Assembly: GCA_024529925.1 (NCBI GenBank) | Contig: JAFEUB010001207.1 | Location: 323,501 to 387,500 of the forward strand | Source: Ophthalmolycus amberensis | Lineage: Eukaryota; Chordata; Actinopteri; Perciformes; Zoarcidae | Reading direction: 5' to 3' | Length of the DNA stretch: 64,000 nt | Notes under the pieces: generated by a model | What the model saw: the letters and a program-made list of their open reading frames with translations, nothing else | What the model was told of the DNA's origin: nothing | The model's database searches: none | Program-made: the position numbers and the translations under genes | Part shown: piece after piece, positions 38,340 through 49,448 of the stretch | Numbering within the stretch: the first letter of the stretch is position 1 | Layout of the letters: each line of letters begins with the position of its first letter

Positions 38340-41300
38340 ATGGGACACCTCCCGGTTCACCTCTCCTCGCTCCTCCTCCTTTCCTTCCTCCTCCTGGTCC
38401 ACCCCTGCACCTCCATCACGCCGCAGGTCCTGGAGCGAGCGTCCGTCTCCGAGCAGCCCCAGTCCTCCGGTAACACCACGGGGTCCGGCAAGCGGACCTG
38501 TCCGGGCATTGTGGTGTGCAGACCCGGTATCCTGCTGCCGGTGTGGTTACCGCTAAACCCTCCGCTCGGGGAGCAGGCGGGCAGGGCTGTTGTCTACTTC
38601 CTCTGTCTCATGTACATGTTCCTGGGTGTGTCCGTCATCGCAGATCGCTTCATGGCGTCCATAGAAGTCATCACCTCTCAGGTATTACTGATCTGCATAT
38701 TTGTAGGAGATACAATGCAGATACTCTTTATTTCATACATAACTTTGCCGCTACATTCTTACTTTGTCAAATGTAGCGAACAATGATTTGGTCCAATTCT
38801 ACTCTCAGACTGAGCCCAAAGAATCTTGGGAAATTCAATGCACCATTACCCAACAGTTAATGCTGGAGAGCATGGTTGCTTTAAGACTGGCATTTTTTAA
38901 CAATTATCAAAGTAAGATATATATATATATACTCTCCAATCGTATTGGACATTAAGATTACATATACTGTATAGTATATAGCTTGCTTACTTTGACCAAA
39001 ACTCTTTAGTATGTCTTCAACATTCTACGATTTGTTTTTTTGTTACATTGTATATATGAGTTCAGTGGTAACAGCCTCTTTGACATTTTCACAAACGTCT
39101 GCGCTTGCAGGAAAAAGAGGTGACTATCACCAAACCCAACGGTGAAACGACAGTAACCACGGTGAGAATCTGGAATGAGACGGTGTCCAACCTCGACGCT
39201 CATGGCCCTGGGTTCCTCGGCGCCTGAGATCCTGCTGTCCGTCATTGAGGTACATCAGGCATTTTGGAAATCCTTTTAACGTGCTTTCATACAAAAACCT
39301 GTTGTTGTTCCACTGTGACTGCGCTGTACACTCACCGATGAAATCTTGTGAAATTTTACATTCTTTTACATTCCATATGCTGCTCAGAGCGACACAAAAA
39401 GTAATGACTTGCAGTTGCGTGTGTTACGTTTGTGAATTGACTAATAAATACATGAATTAACATCACAAATGAATGAAAATTAGGGAAAACTCGAGGCACC
39501 ACTCGTAACAAAACTTGCTTCATATTTATACATGGATATATTTCAACCTATAAATGGATCATCTCTGATCTGTTTTTTCTTTTTTGCATATGTATATATA
39601 TTTAATGTTTGAATATTTTCGCTCAAAAGTAGGCTTTTTCGAGTAGATTTTGTTATTTTTGTTATTTCATGGCTCCTAAATTCAGTTCCAGCTAGCAAAA
39701 AGAAGGTCTTTGATATTGATGTGACAGTTGTCTTTTTTTGTCCGTATAGGTGGTTGGGCACAACTTTAACGCAGGGGTGCTCGGCCCGAGCACCATAGTG
39801 GGCAGCGCCGCCTTCAACATGTTTGTGATAATCGGCCTGTGTGTGTGGGTGATCCCTAACGGAGAGTCTCGGAAAATCAAACACCTGCGAGTGTTCTTCA
39901 TCACGGCTTTCTGGAGTATTTTCGCCTACATCTGGCTCTACCTCATACTGGCTGTCATCTCACCTGGGATTGTAGAGGTGTGTTTCTGATGACTGTATAT
40001 ACATGTGTTTCTAAATAAATCAATTGTGTGAATCATCTAACGCTCACATTGCCTGCATTGCCAGGTGTGGGAGGCCGCAGTGACGCTGCTTTATTTTCCG
40101 GTGTGCGTGATCTTGGCTTGGATCGCTGACCGCCGCCTGCTCTTCTACAAGTACATGCACAAGCGTTACCGCGCCGACAAAAGGCACGGCATTGTGGTGG
40201 AAATGGAAGGTGACCTCCCACCCAAAGCCATTGACATGATCATGGATGGGAAGTTGTCGGACGGCGGGGCGTGCCCCGGAAGCCCATCTAGTGTGACGGT
40301 CTCTGTGCAGACGGGCAGTGAACTAGACCAGAGCAAAGATGAGGTGAGACCGGTGTTTTTTCAGAATCAGAAACGGTTTATTGCCAAGTACGTTACCTAT
40401 ACAAGGAATTTGGCTAGGTGATTGGGGCATAACAATAAACACAATGCAATAGTATAAGACATCATTTAAAAATGGACAATATGAAAATTTACAAAAAATA
40501 TGATAAACAAATAAGAGTACGTTAAAACAAGTATGTTATAAAAGTGTCAAATATATATTAATAGAGAAAAGTTGTGTAAGGGTGTGTAACAGTAATAAAT
40601 TGTCCTGGGATGTAAGTGTCTGAGTCAGTGGGGGTCCTGAGCTTTGTTGATGAACCCAACTGCAGATCAGAATCAGAATCAGAATCAGCTTTATTGAGAA
40701 GAAACTGTTTTTGTGGCATGAGGTTTTGGTCCTGATGGACCGCAGCCTCCTGCCAGAGGGAAGGGACTCAAAGAGTTTGTGTCCAGGGTGTGAGGGGGGC
40801 AGCTACAATCTTTCTTGGCCGTCCCAGAGACCTGGAGGTGGTGAACAAGTCCTGGAGGGATGGCAGATTGCAGCCAATCACCCTCTCAGCAGAGCGAATG
40901 ATGCGCTGCAGCCTGCCCTTGTCCTTGCCGGTGGCTGCAGCGTACCAGACGGTGATGGAGGAGCAGAGGATGGACTCAACGATGGCTGTGTAGAAGTGCA
41001 CCATGATTGTCTTTGGCAAGTTGGACTTCTTCAGCTGCCTCAGGAAGTACATCCTCTGCTGAGCCTCCTTGGTGATGGAGCTGATGTTAGGGTCCCACTT
41101 GAGGCCCTGGGTTATAATGGAGCCCAGGAAGCAGAGGGACTCCACAGCGTCGACCAGGGAGTCGCACAGGGTGATAGGGGCTGGTGGGGCTGCGTTCTTG
41201 CGGAAATCCAGAACCATCGCCACTGTCCGCACCAGGTCACCAGATGTTCGATGCCTTTCTTCCCTTTAGTTTGGCATCTATTTTGTATTATTAAGTAATT

Positions 41301-44300
41301 GGAAGCTCTTTTAATTGCAAAATGAGTGTTGGGGTACATATTTTCTTAAAAATAATAATTATTCCGTACTGTTGTTTTTTTTAAAGGCAGGAGGAAAGGA
41401 AGAAAACTACTAGCAGGGGAACTTCTTCTTCTTGCTCAGGCCCACTGGTGGATCGTGTTTTTACCAACTTTTAAAGCTACTTAATGGGAATTGACAAGGT
41501 TTTCCTGGGGCTAGTTACATTCAATCCCAGCAGGATACTTGAAGGGCACAAGTGCAGACAACGGGAGTCTTAACAGCAGGAAGTTGATCAGTAGGAGGCT
41601 GAGCAGTAGGAGTCGACAAACCTTTTCTTTAAAAAGAGCCCTGCTTGCAGTCTGCAAGTTGCGTTTCATAAAAGTTTTATACAAAGAAAAAATACTTTGC
41701 TGTTAAATCCCACCATTCCCTCTTATTATTACTAAGTCTTCCTAGAGGAGATTTATGCCAGATTTACATCTAAACTAATGCGGTTTCCTCTTCTTGGATA
41801 GGTGGTCCACATCCTGAAAGACCTGAAGGAGAAACACCCGGACAAAGACCTGGACCAGCTGATTGAGATGGCCAATTACTCCGCCCTGGTCCACCAGAAG
41901 AAGAGCCGCGCCTTCCGCCGGGTCCAGGCGACGCGCATGCTGATCGGCGCTGGCAACATACTAAAGAAACACGCCGCTGAGCATGCGCGTCGCTCAGCAG
42001 GCCAGGAGGCCGACAAGGCCACATGCTCGCACATTTGTTTCGAAAGTGCACAGTACCAGTGCACGGAGAACTGCGGCTCCCTAAGCCTCGGGGTGATCCT
42101 CGAGGGGGGCACGGGCCAGAACACTTTCTATGTGGACTACTGTACAGAGAATGGCTCCGCCAATGCCGGTGCCGACTATGAATTCAGTAAGGGGACCCTG
42201 GTGTTTAAGCCAGGTGAGAGCCGCAATGAGATCAAGGTGAGCATATGTATATAACTGAATGAGTAGCGATCTCTCCACTAATACTTCAGGGTTTCGTATC
42301 AGTGGGACTAGGGCTGTCCTTAACCAAAGAAATCCTTAGTTGACTCACACTCTTTAGTTGACTTTTGTCAACTAAATTATTATTGAATCGACAGATCTGT
42401 AAAACTCAGTTCCTTCACAAAGAATCGCACAAAGGCTCCACTTTTGTGTGTACCAGTGATGTGCACATGAGTTTCTTGGAAAGCGTAAAAACGACTTGAA
42501 GGAATCTAAAACTGACGATTAGTAGGCTAATCCTCTTAGCGGAGCCAGTCCTAAATGGGACTGCAGAATAGTAACTGTGAAAGTTATGTTGTGGTGTGTG
42601 TCTGCATTCCAACTGTCATGGCCTAATGCATCCATATACTCTGTGCTCTCCAGGTGGGCATCTTGGATGACGACATCTTCGAGGAGGACGAACATTTCTT
42701 CGTGCGTCTCCAGAACCTGAGGTTGGAGGAAGGGGCGACCGAGGGGACGGGAACCCCGCCGATAGGTCGACTAGTGGAGCCGCTGAACGCCACCGTCACC
42801 ATCTTGGACGACGACCACGCCGGCATCTTCACCTTCGGCCAGCGCGTGCTGCGTGTGAGCGAGAGCACCGGCACGCTGGCGGTGACGGTGGTGAGGAACT
42901 CGGGCTCCAGGGGCACCGTCGCCGTGCCGTACCGCACGGAGGACGGCAGCGCCAAGGCCGGGGTGGACTACGAGCACGCCGGAGGGGAGCTGGAGTTCAC
43001 CAATGAAAAGACCAGGTGAGGCGCAGACAACAACCGGGGGCAGTGACTGGGAAATAAGACACAGGAGCCACAGAGTCTAATGGATGTAGATCCTTAGAAC
43101 ATTAATCTATTCTTGTCCAGGAAGGAGGCGGTGCCAGACATTGTGACTCGTGAGGTTCCATCTTCCTACTCTTCAACATACCATACATTGAAACAACAAT
43201 ATGTTAGTCTATCTCTCCATACATCTTCTACACAAGGCTTCCCTTCTCTGTATTCTAACTCAACCCGAAGCCCACTGGTTCCTAGTGAGGGGGCCACGAA
43301 TACATTATTTATTTGTTTGTTTAATATGTTGGAGACTTTATCTAAGCCCTGGATTTGGTGCACTAATGAGTTTATCAGGCAGCACGACTAAAAAAAAACC
43401 CACTGCGTGTGTGTTCATAGTCGTGATCTTATAATGGGCGTTGCTATAATAAAAATAAATATAACATTATTTTTTTTAAAGAGAGAATATAGCAAGACTT
43501 AAAATTTAACATAGTTAAGGTTTTCAACTTGAATGAAACCAGTAACTTTATCGCAGGTCGATAGAGGCTGGCAAAGCCCATGTTCCCAACAGGCTTTTTT
43601 CTAACTTGGCCAGATTCTTGAGAGTTAAAATAAAAGACCAACACATGAGACAATGATCAAGACTTCTTTTTTAAACCAGCAGTACTGCTACACAGCACCC
43701 GCAATACTTTTATATTTATACTGCTTTGGCCCATTAGTGCTTGTAGGAAAGGGGCACCTGCCCTCACTGAAAGGTAACCAGGTGGAGGAGGCCCTATTAT
43801 ACAGAATTACATGACGACTTGATGCCTAAAGATAATCCCGCCCCCCCGATCAGGTGTGGGAACCTCTAGTCACCACATGTAAGCTGACCGATCCTTTTCC
43901 CATTAAAATTTCAGGTTATATAAGCTGTGTTTGCACATGGACTAATTGTACTTTTGGTGAAAGACTCAAAGAGGCCCATCAATAGATGCTGCACAGTAAA
44001 GGGGGGGGGGGGGGTAACAATTTGAAGATCATAGTTAATGGAGAGGCGTTAGGGTGTGTAGTCTTATTGTTTCATTTCTTTTCTCAGCCGGGACCATTAT
44101 GCCCGGTGTATCTGTAAACTCAACTTCCAAGTTGTCAAGAATTCATCAAAATATGAATTATGCAGATTTAGATTGTTAACCAGGTCAATGTTGTGCTACA
44201 AGTCATTTAGTTTAGCGCTATTGCTTTCGCACACTGAGGAGCCAGAGCACACTATGTTCTGTTCAAGCCTGAATTATTTAAAGGCCCATTGAGAGTCCTT

Positions 44301-47300
44301 ATTTAGCTCACTACAATTTGCAATTGTGATTTGGATGGGAGAGCAAATGTTTAAGATGTGGAGGTATTTTGGACTATGTACCTTCATAATATTTAGTAGT
44401 TAAAAGAACGTGTGTGTTTGTGCTTGCATATCTGCAGTCAGATCTTACAGGTGCGCATTATAAATGTGGAGGAGTACGAAAAGCAGGAAAACTTCTTCAT
44501 TGTGCTCGAGGACCCCAAATGGCTCAAGCGAGGACTCTCTGGTGAGTGTATCAGCTGTTTTAAATGCCGTCATTGAAATAATTATTCCTTTGCACCTGCA
44601 TAAGATAGTTTGTTCACACACAGTAGATGGCAAAGGTCTGGCATTGAAACAACAGTAACACAGGCGGCTGAAAGCCGGCCACCTGCGTCAGAGCCAGTAA
44701 CTGAAGATTACACGCTGCCATTCACCGCTGTCTCTGTGTCACTTTAGAATGGGCGCCGCAACCAATTATGGATGTAGTGTGCCTTTAGTTGCCTGTTCCC
44801 CCGACAATGTGTCAAAAAGGAACTTGATATGTGCTTGTTAGTGGAGGTTAAAAGAACCAACGGCATTAGACTGGAACGCACAATCATTTATATCATTAGG
44901 TGCACTGTGCACGCCGACCCGCTGAACAAAGAATAATACAAGATTTATTTGTTCCTGTTGCATTTTAGATTCCCTCAAGCCTCTCTAATATAAGGCCCTA
45001 AAAATAATGTTGTTGTATTTTATTGAATCACTGTCTGTCTTTCTTCACAGCACTGCTGCTAAACCAGGGTAAGATAGTTTGGGTGTTAAATGTGCAATGT
45101 GTAGCATTTTTAAACACAAACACATTGTGAAATTGTAACTCTGCCTCGGCCATAAAAGAGACCAAGTCAAATTACTGTGTTCTTCAAAACCAATTGGATC
45201 ATAAACGACGTCCTTGAGATGAGTAGATCCCCGGCCATCGCTCCATCCTGGCATTGTGTGTGTGTGTGTGTACTTGTGTGTAAGAGCATAAACATGGCAT
45301 CGGTCTTTCATCACTTCCACTTGTCACTGTCAGAAACTCTAAAAACTTTGGCTCCATTTACGCTATTTCTTGTTTCGTGCTGAGCTCAGCTCTCAGTATG
45401 TGTAGCTTCTAACTGAAGTCTTTGTTTCAGATATCTGCTTCATTTAACTGTTTCTCTTGCGGCTATATAGGAGTTGGGTTAAGTCGCTGCAGATGAAAAC
45501 CCAACATTTTCAGATTTTGCTGCTTCATAATATGAACTTTTAAATAACTATTTAAGGGGGGACTTTTATTGTGGAGAATTTATAGAGTCTGCAATGTCTT
45601 TATTATGGAATTTGTGAGCTTTGTTAGTGGCTATGATTCAATAACAGCAAGTCTACTAACACTGCAGGTATGAGTAAAAGCAAGCAAAATTAGCGTGCTA
45701 CTTTTATTGTGAAGAATAAAGGAAATTAAATGTGTTTATCTGCCGTTTCACAGTTGCTTCTACACACACCTTCGAGCGTGTAGCCCTGTTGTAATGGAGA
45801 TGTAAAACCCCGCCGTGCTGGGCTAACGCTCCGAGTCAAACCGAGCCAGCACATGTGCATGGAAAAATAGTGCTAGGGTGCGTCGCCGCTGGGGGTGGGG
45901 CCAGGCAATATGATGGCAGTGTCAGGTCCACTGCAGGTGGGTCCCTGGAGACGGGTGGGTCCCTGTCACCCTTCAACCTTGGCACTTTCACTGTGCCTTT
46001 GGGGGTTAGGGCCAAGACCACTGAAGGAGAAGGTCCTTCTACCGGGGCTGGCTCCTGCGAGTTATCAGGGCGTAGCTCATTATTTACCAGGAAGCATCCA
46101 AATTACAATATAATTATGTCCCTACCAAACTTTGCTCCACCTGTCAAATAGATATTTGCAGTGCTGGGTGTGTTACTCCCATTAAGCTCTGAGTTATAAA
46201 TGGACACATTGAGGGTTAAGACCACAATTAAAGTTTGAGTGTGTAAAAAAAAAAAAAAAAAAAGCTATTCAACTCAAGGCCAAAAAAAAGTCCTCAACAT
46301 CCTGTTTCAACAGGAAATACATTCAATTATGAAAGCAAGGTTCTCTGTAAATGCTACACACAGCACCTTTTAAAAGTGTGTCCAGAGTGCTGAATGTTTT
46401 TTCTCATCTTCATGCATCAGGTGTGGGCTCTTGTATCCTTGGCTGAAGTTTAGGATGTTTGTGTGGTTTTGCAATTGACACAGTAAATATAAATGAAATA
46501 GACATTGTAATGAAACGTCTGTGCCTGCTGACAGGCAACCCCACCCCGGAGGAGGAGGAGGCCCGGAGGATCTCGGAGATGGGCAAGCCCGTTTTAGGGG
46601 AGCACAGCACGCTGGAGGTCATCATAGAGGAGTCCTGTGAGTTTAAGGTGTGTGAGTGGCTGAAAGACGGCGTTGCACTTTGCAATAACTGATAACTGAC
46701 GAATAGAGCAATGAATACAATGGACAGACAAGTATATTTCATTAGGAAATATGCATCCTGAGCTCATTTGTTTTTGAAAATAAATGATTGAAAAGTAATA
46801 TTATTACATCTGCATGTCTCATGTTTCTCTGTGAAATACGCCGCTATCTGCATTTGGCGTGGCATACGAGTTAACTTACAATATAAACATTCTTAACTTG
46901 AGTGTCATTTATTTTAAAAGCTTTAACAAATATAAGCACCTCAGGGATTGGGGGTTGTTCTTATCTAAGTATCTGTGTTTTAGTTCATTAACCAACTCAC
47001 ACCCTCTTACTCACCAGACTCCCAATGGAGTACTAGACCAGGTACAGTTTCTGCCTGCATTCTGTGTGTGATGGGACTGATTAGATGTTTTCTCATCTCA
47101 TTTGCTCATTAAACTCTCATTATACTCTGCTGATTACAAAAACATCCTGTATTCATATCTACCCTTTCTCCATTCTCGACTTCTCTCAGGTGTCATATGC
47201 ATCTTGATTTGAGATGTGTGTTCATTCATGTGTGTTGTGTGTGTGAAATTATGGGTGGGTTAATTCTGAATTAAATTCAAATTCTGCAGCAGAACACTGA

Positions 47301-49448
47301 AGCCAGTGGTTTTGTGGGCGTGCCATTAATACGTGCCATGTTGCCATATTTGGTTTGGAACTCACATTGAGGCTAGTCTGCATCAACTAGCCTCTGAAAC
47401 AAGCTGACAATAACCTTTCTCTGCTGCTGTTAACCCCCACAAACAAAATACTCTTATGTAAAGATAGGTAAAAAACATCCTGTGGATCCATCTGCTCTGT
47501 GTATTAGTAGGAGCTATGACTGCCTTTGTCTCATTACTTCATGTGTTGTAACAGAACACAGTGGACAAACTCCTGAGGGACACCAATCTGGCCGTGGTGC
47601 TCAGCACTCACTCGTGGAGAGAGCAGTTCATTGGAGCGGTCACAGTCAGTGCAGGTCAGTGGCTAATGTGTTTGTTTTTTCTGAAAACCACCTTCATGTG
47701 AACATATCGTACTATACCTGTAATGTCTCTTTTTGTTAGGGACTACAGATGTAAATGAGCATTTTTGATAACTTCAGCATGTTTACATCTTGTACTTCAT
47801 CCTGATGTACATTAATGTGCTCTGGCCCAATAAAATAAAATAATACAAAATATTTTTTAATAAAATAAAATGATGGTTAATCTTTATTTAATATTAAATG
47901 TGAAATTAAAGGGTTTCGCGTTTGAATAAATGTTTACAATTAACATTTTCTAACTGTTGGCTTCTTCTGTTTTAGTTAGCTGGCCGAGGACGACATGCGG
48001 TTCAGAACAGGACTCGTTTTTACAATATGGCCGATGTTACTAACAACGAATAGAGAAGGAATATACCCTTAACTATTCCTCCCAAATTGTTAGCTTGACA
48101 TTCACAAGGAGCATGTGCTTCACCAATTTGAAAAAATAGTACAACATTTTGGGAAATACCCTCATTCATTTTGACTAGTACCACTCTCTGTCTGTGGCTC
48201 AGTGGTCGAGCAGGGTTGGCCTTGCTCTCTAATCAGAGGATAGGCTGTTCGATCCCCGGCTCCGCTAGTCCATGTCGATGTGTTCTTGGGCAAGAAACTT
48301 AACCCCAAATCTGTGCCTGCGATGTATGAATGGGTGTGAATGTTAGTTAGTCCTGATGGGCAGGTGGCACCTTGCATGGTAGCCCCAGCCATCAGTGTAT
48401 GAATGGTGTGAATGGGTGAATGATGACATGTAGTGTTAAAGCCAGAAGCTGATTAGCTTAGCATAAACACTTGAAACAGTTCATATGTAATGCTCACTAA
48501 CATGTCATGTCCGTACAAAAACTGAAGTGTAAAATGAGAAGTGGTGGCTTTACGGGCGGTGATATGCTGGACTAAGTCTCGCTGCGTTCGAAATAATAAA
48601 CTATTCCTTTAAAGGAAGGTGTTAGGATGGTGAGCTTTATTTGACTTCACTGTGTTTCCTTCAAACAGGTGATGGAGATGAGGACGAGGGACAGGAGCAG
48701 CGAATGCCCAGCTGCTTTGACTATTTTATGCACATATTGTGCGTTTTCTGGAAGATTCTGTTCGCCTGCGTCCCACCCACACAGTACTGGAACGGCTGGG
48801 CTTGCTTCATAGTGTCGATCTCTGTCATTGGTTTCTTAACAGCCATTATTGGAGACCTAGCCTCCCACTTTGGCTGCACCGTCGGCCTGAGGGACACCGT
48901 CACCGCCGTGGTCTTTGTAGCTCTGGGGACATCAGTTCCTGGTAAGTAGTGAGGGGTTTTTTTCTTCCAGAATGCAGTATTCCAGAAGTTTTAGCCTTGG
49001 TTAGAAGCACTGAAGGGATATAGTTTTGGATTAAACTATTAAAATATTTTCTAACTTAATTTTTCCCCAGATACCTTTGCTAGTAAAGTGGCTGCCACGC
49101 AGGACCAGTACGCAGGATGCATGTGTGGGGAACGTGACAGGAAGCAATGCGGTCAATGTGTTTTTGGGCATCGGGGTGGCCTGGTCCATTGCTGCCATAT
49201 ATTGGCAGGTCAAAGGTAAGGTCTTCCGCGTTGACCCTGGCTCGCTGGCCTTCTCCGTCACACTATTCACCATCTTTGCCTTCGTCGCCATGGGGGTGCT
49301 GATGCTACGCCGGAGGCCGTCCATAGGCGGCGAACTGGGCGGCCCGCGGATCGCCAAAGTCCTCACTTCGCTGTTCCTCTTCGGACTCTGGTTCCTCTAC
49401 ATCCTCTTCGCCAGCTTGGAGGCCTACTGCCATATAAAGGGCTTCTAA
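38340..49448 (+). CDS. slc8a2: slc8a2, Na+/Ca2+ exchanger 2 (NCX2); 12 coding exons, two with single-base frame breaks
   Basis: This plasma-membrane antiporter exchanges three Na+ for one Ca2+ and is mainly neuronal. Exons: 38340-38681, 39111-39249, 39750-39977, 40065-40343, 41802-42236, 42654-43015, 44438-44541, 45051-45068, 46535-46647, 47555-47654, 48669-48941 and 49071-49448, all GT-AG. Discounting the two extra bases the coding length is 2769 bp (922 residues), the size of NCX2. Seen in order: signal peptide (MGHLPVHL, then LLLLSFLLL), alpha-1 repeat with GSSAPEILLSVIE, XIP-like helix RRLLFYKYMHKRYRADK, CBD1 with GILDDDIFEEDEHFFV, CBD2 start TILDDDHAGIF, alpha-2 repeat with GTSVPDTFASK, and C-terminus SLEAYCHIKGF. 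The ALLLNQG exon points to NCX2 rather than NCX1 or NCX3. Exons 2 and 12 each contain one extra G (near 39195 and 49115). Teleosts often keep two slc8a2 copies, and I cannot tell which this is. Confidence 0.93.
39111..39249 (+). CDS. slc8a2: slc8a2 exon 2 with +1 frameshift in the alpha-1 repeat
   Basis: The exon is 139 bp although both flanking junctions are phase 0, so it should be 138 bp. The reading frame is normal to WNETVSNL. One extra G at about 39195 (cctcGacgctcatg) then shifts the frame until stop TGA in the shifted frame. Removing one base restores the family alpha-1 repeat (LMALGSSAPEILLSVIE). An assembly indel is the simplest reading, with pseudogenisation the alternative. Confidence 0.85.
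40359..41250 (-). mobile_element. L2-type LINE fragment(s) in slc8a2 intron 4
   Basis: Minus-strand frame 41232-40768 encodes the C-terminal part of a non-LTR reverse transcriptase (FLGSIITQGLKWDPNIS, RLQRIIRSAERVIGC, LFTTSRSLGRPRKIV). The 3' tail sequences (caagtacgttacctatacaa at 40386 and repeated atcaga units near 40664-40690) suggest either two partial insertions or an internally rearranged copy. The element is 5'-truncated and dead. Confidence 0.8.
44001..44014 (+). repeat. Homopolymer G tract in slc8a2 intron 6
   Basis: Fourteen consecutive G, one of several G or C runs in this window that are common sites of sequencing length error. Confidence 0.9.
45051..45068 (+). CDS. slc8a2: slc8a2 18-nt micro-exon (exon C equivalent)
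   Basis: The exon encodes ALLLNQ plus split flanking codons. It has acceptor ttcttcacag and donor gtaagat, and its phases (1 in, 1 out) join exons 7 and 9. Position and sequence match the exon C segment of the alternatively spliced region of mammalian NCX genes, where exons A-F vary. Confidence 0.85.
48189..48440 (+). mobile_element. tRNA-derived SINE in slc8a2 intron 10
   Basis: A tRNA-like head (ctgtggctcagtggtcgagc for box A and gttcgatcccc for box B) is followed by the conserved body ttcttgggcaagaaacttaa. A tail of gaatgggtgtgaatg-type units ends the element. This is the V-SINE-like pattern widespread in fish. It is not a functional tRNA gene, because the 3' acceptor half and stem pairing are lost. 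Confidence 0.75.

Noticed and set aside
38198..38473. 91-residue proline-rich ORF as an alternative slc8a2 N-terminus
   Set aside because: It is out of frame with the conserved exchanger sequence and lacks a signal peptide; at most it is an upstream ORF.
40768..41232. 154-residue minus-strand ORF as a host gene
   Set aside because: The sequence is the C-terminal part of an L2-type reverse transcriptase with a LINE tail beside it.
48189..48270. tRNA gene with A and B box
   Set aside because: The A and B boxes are followed by a SINE body and tail; no acceptor stem closes and the copy is diverged.
39111..49448. Programmed ribosomal frameshifting in slc8a2
   Set aside because: There is no slippery heptamer at either site and NCX genes are not known to frameshift; single-base indels explain both breaks more simply.
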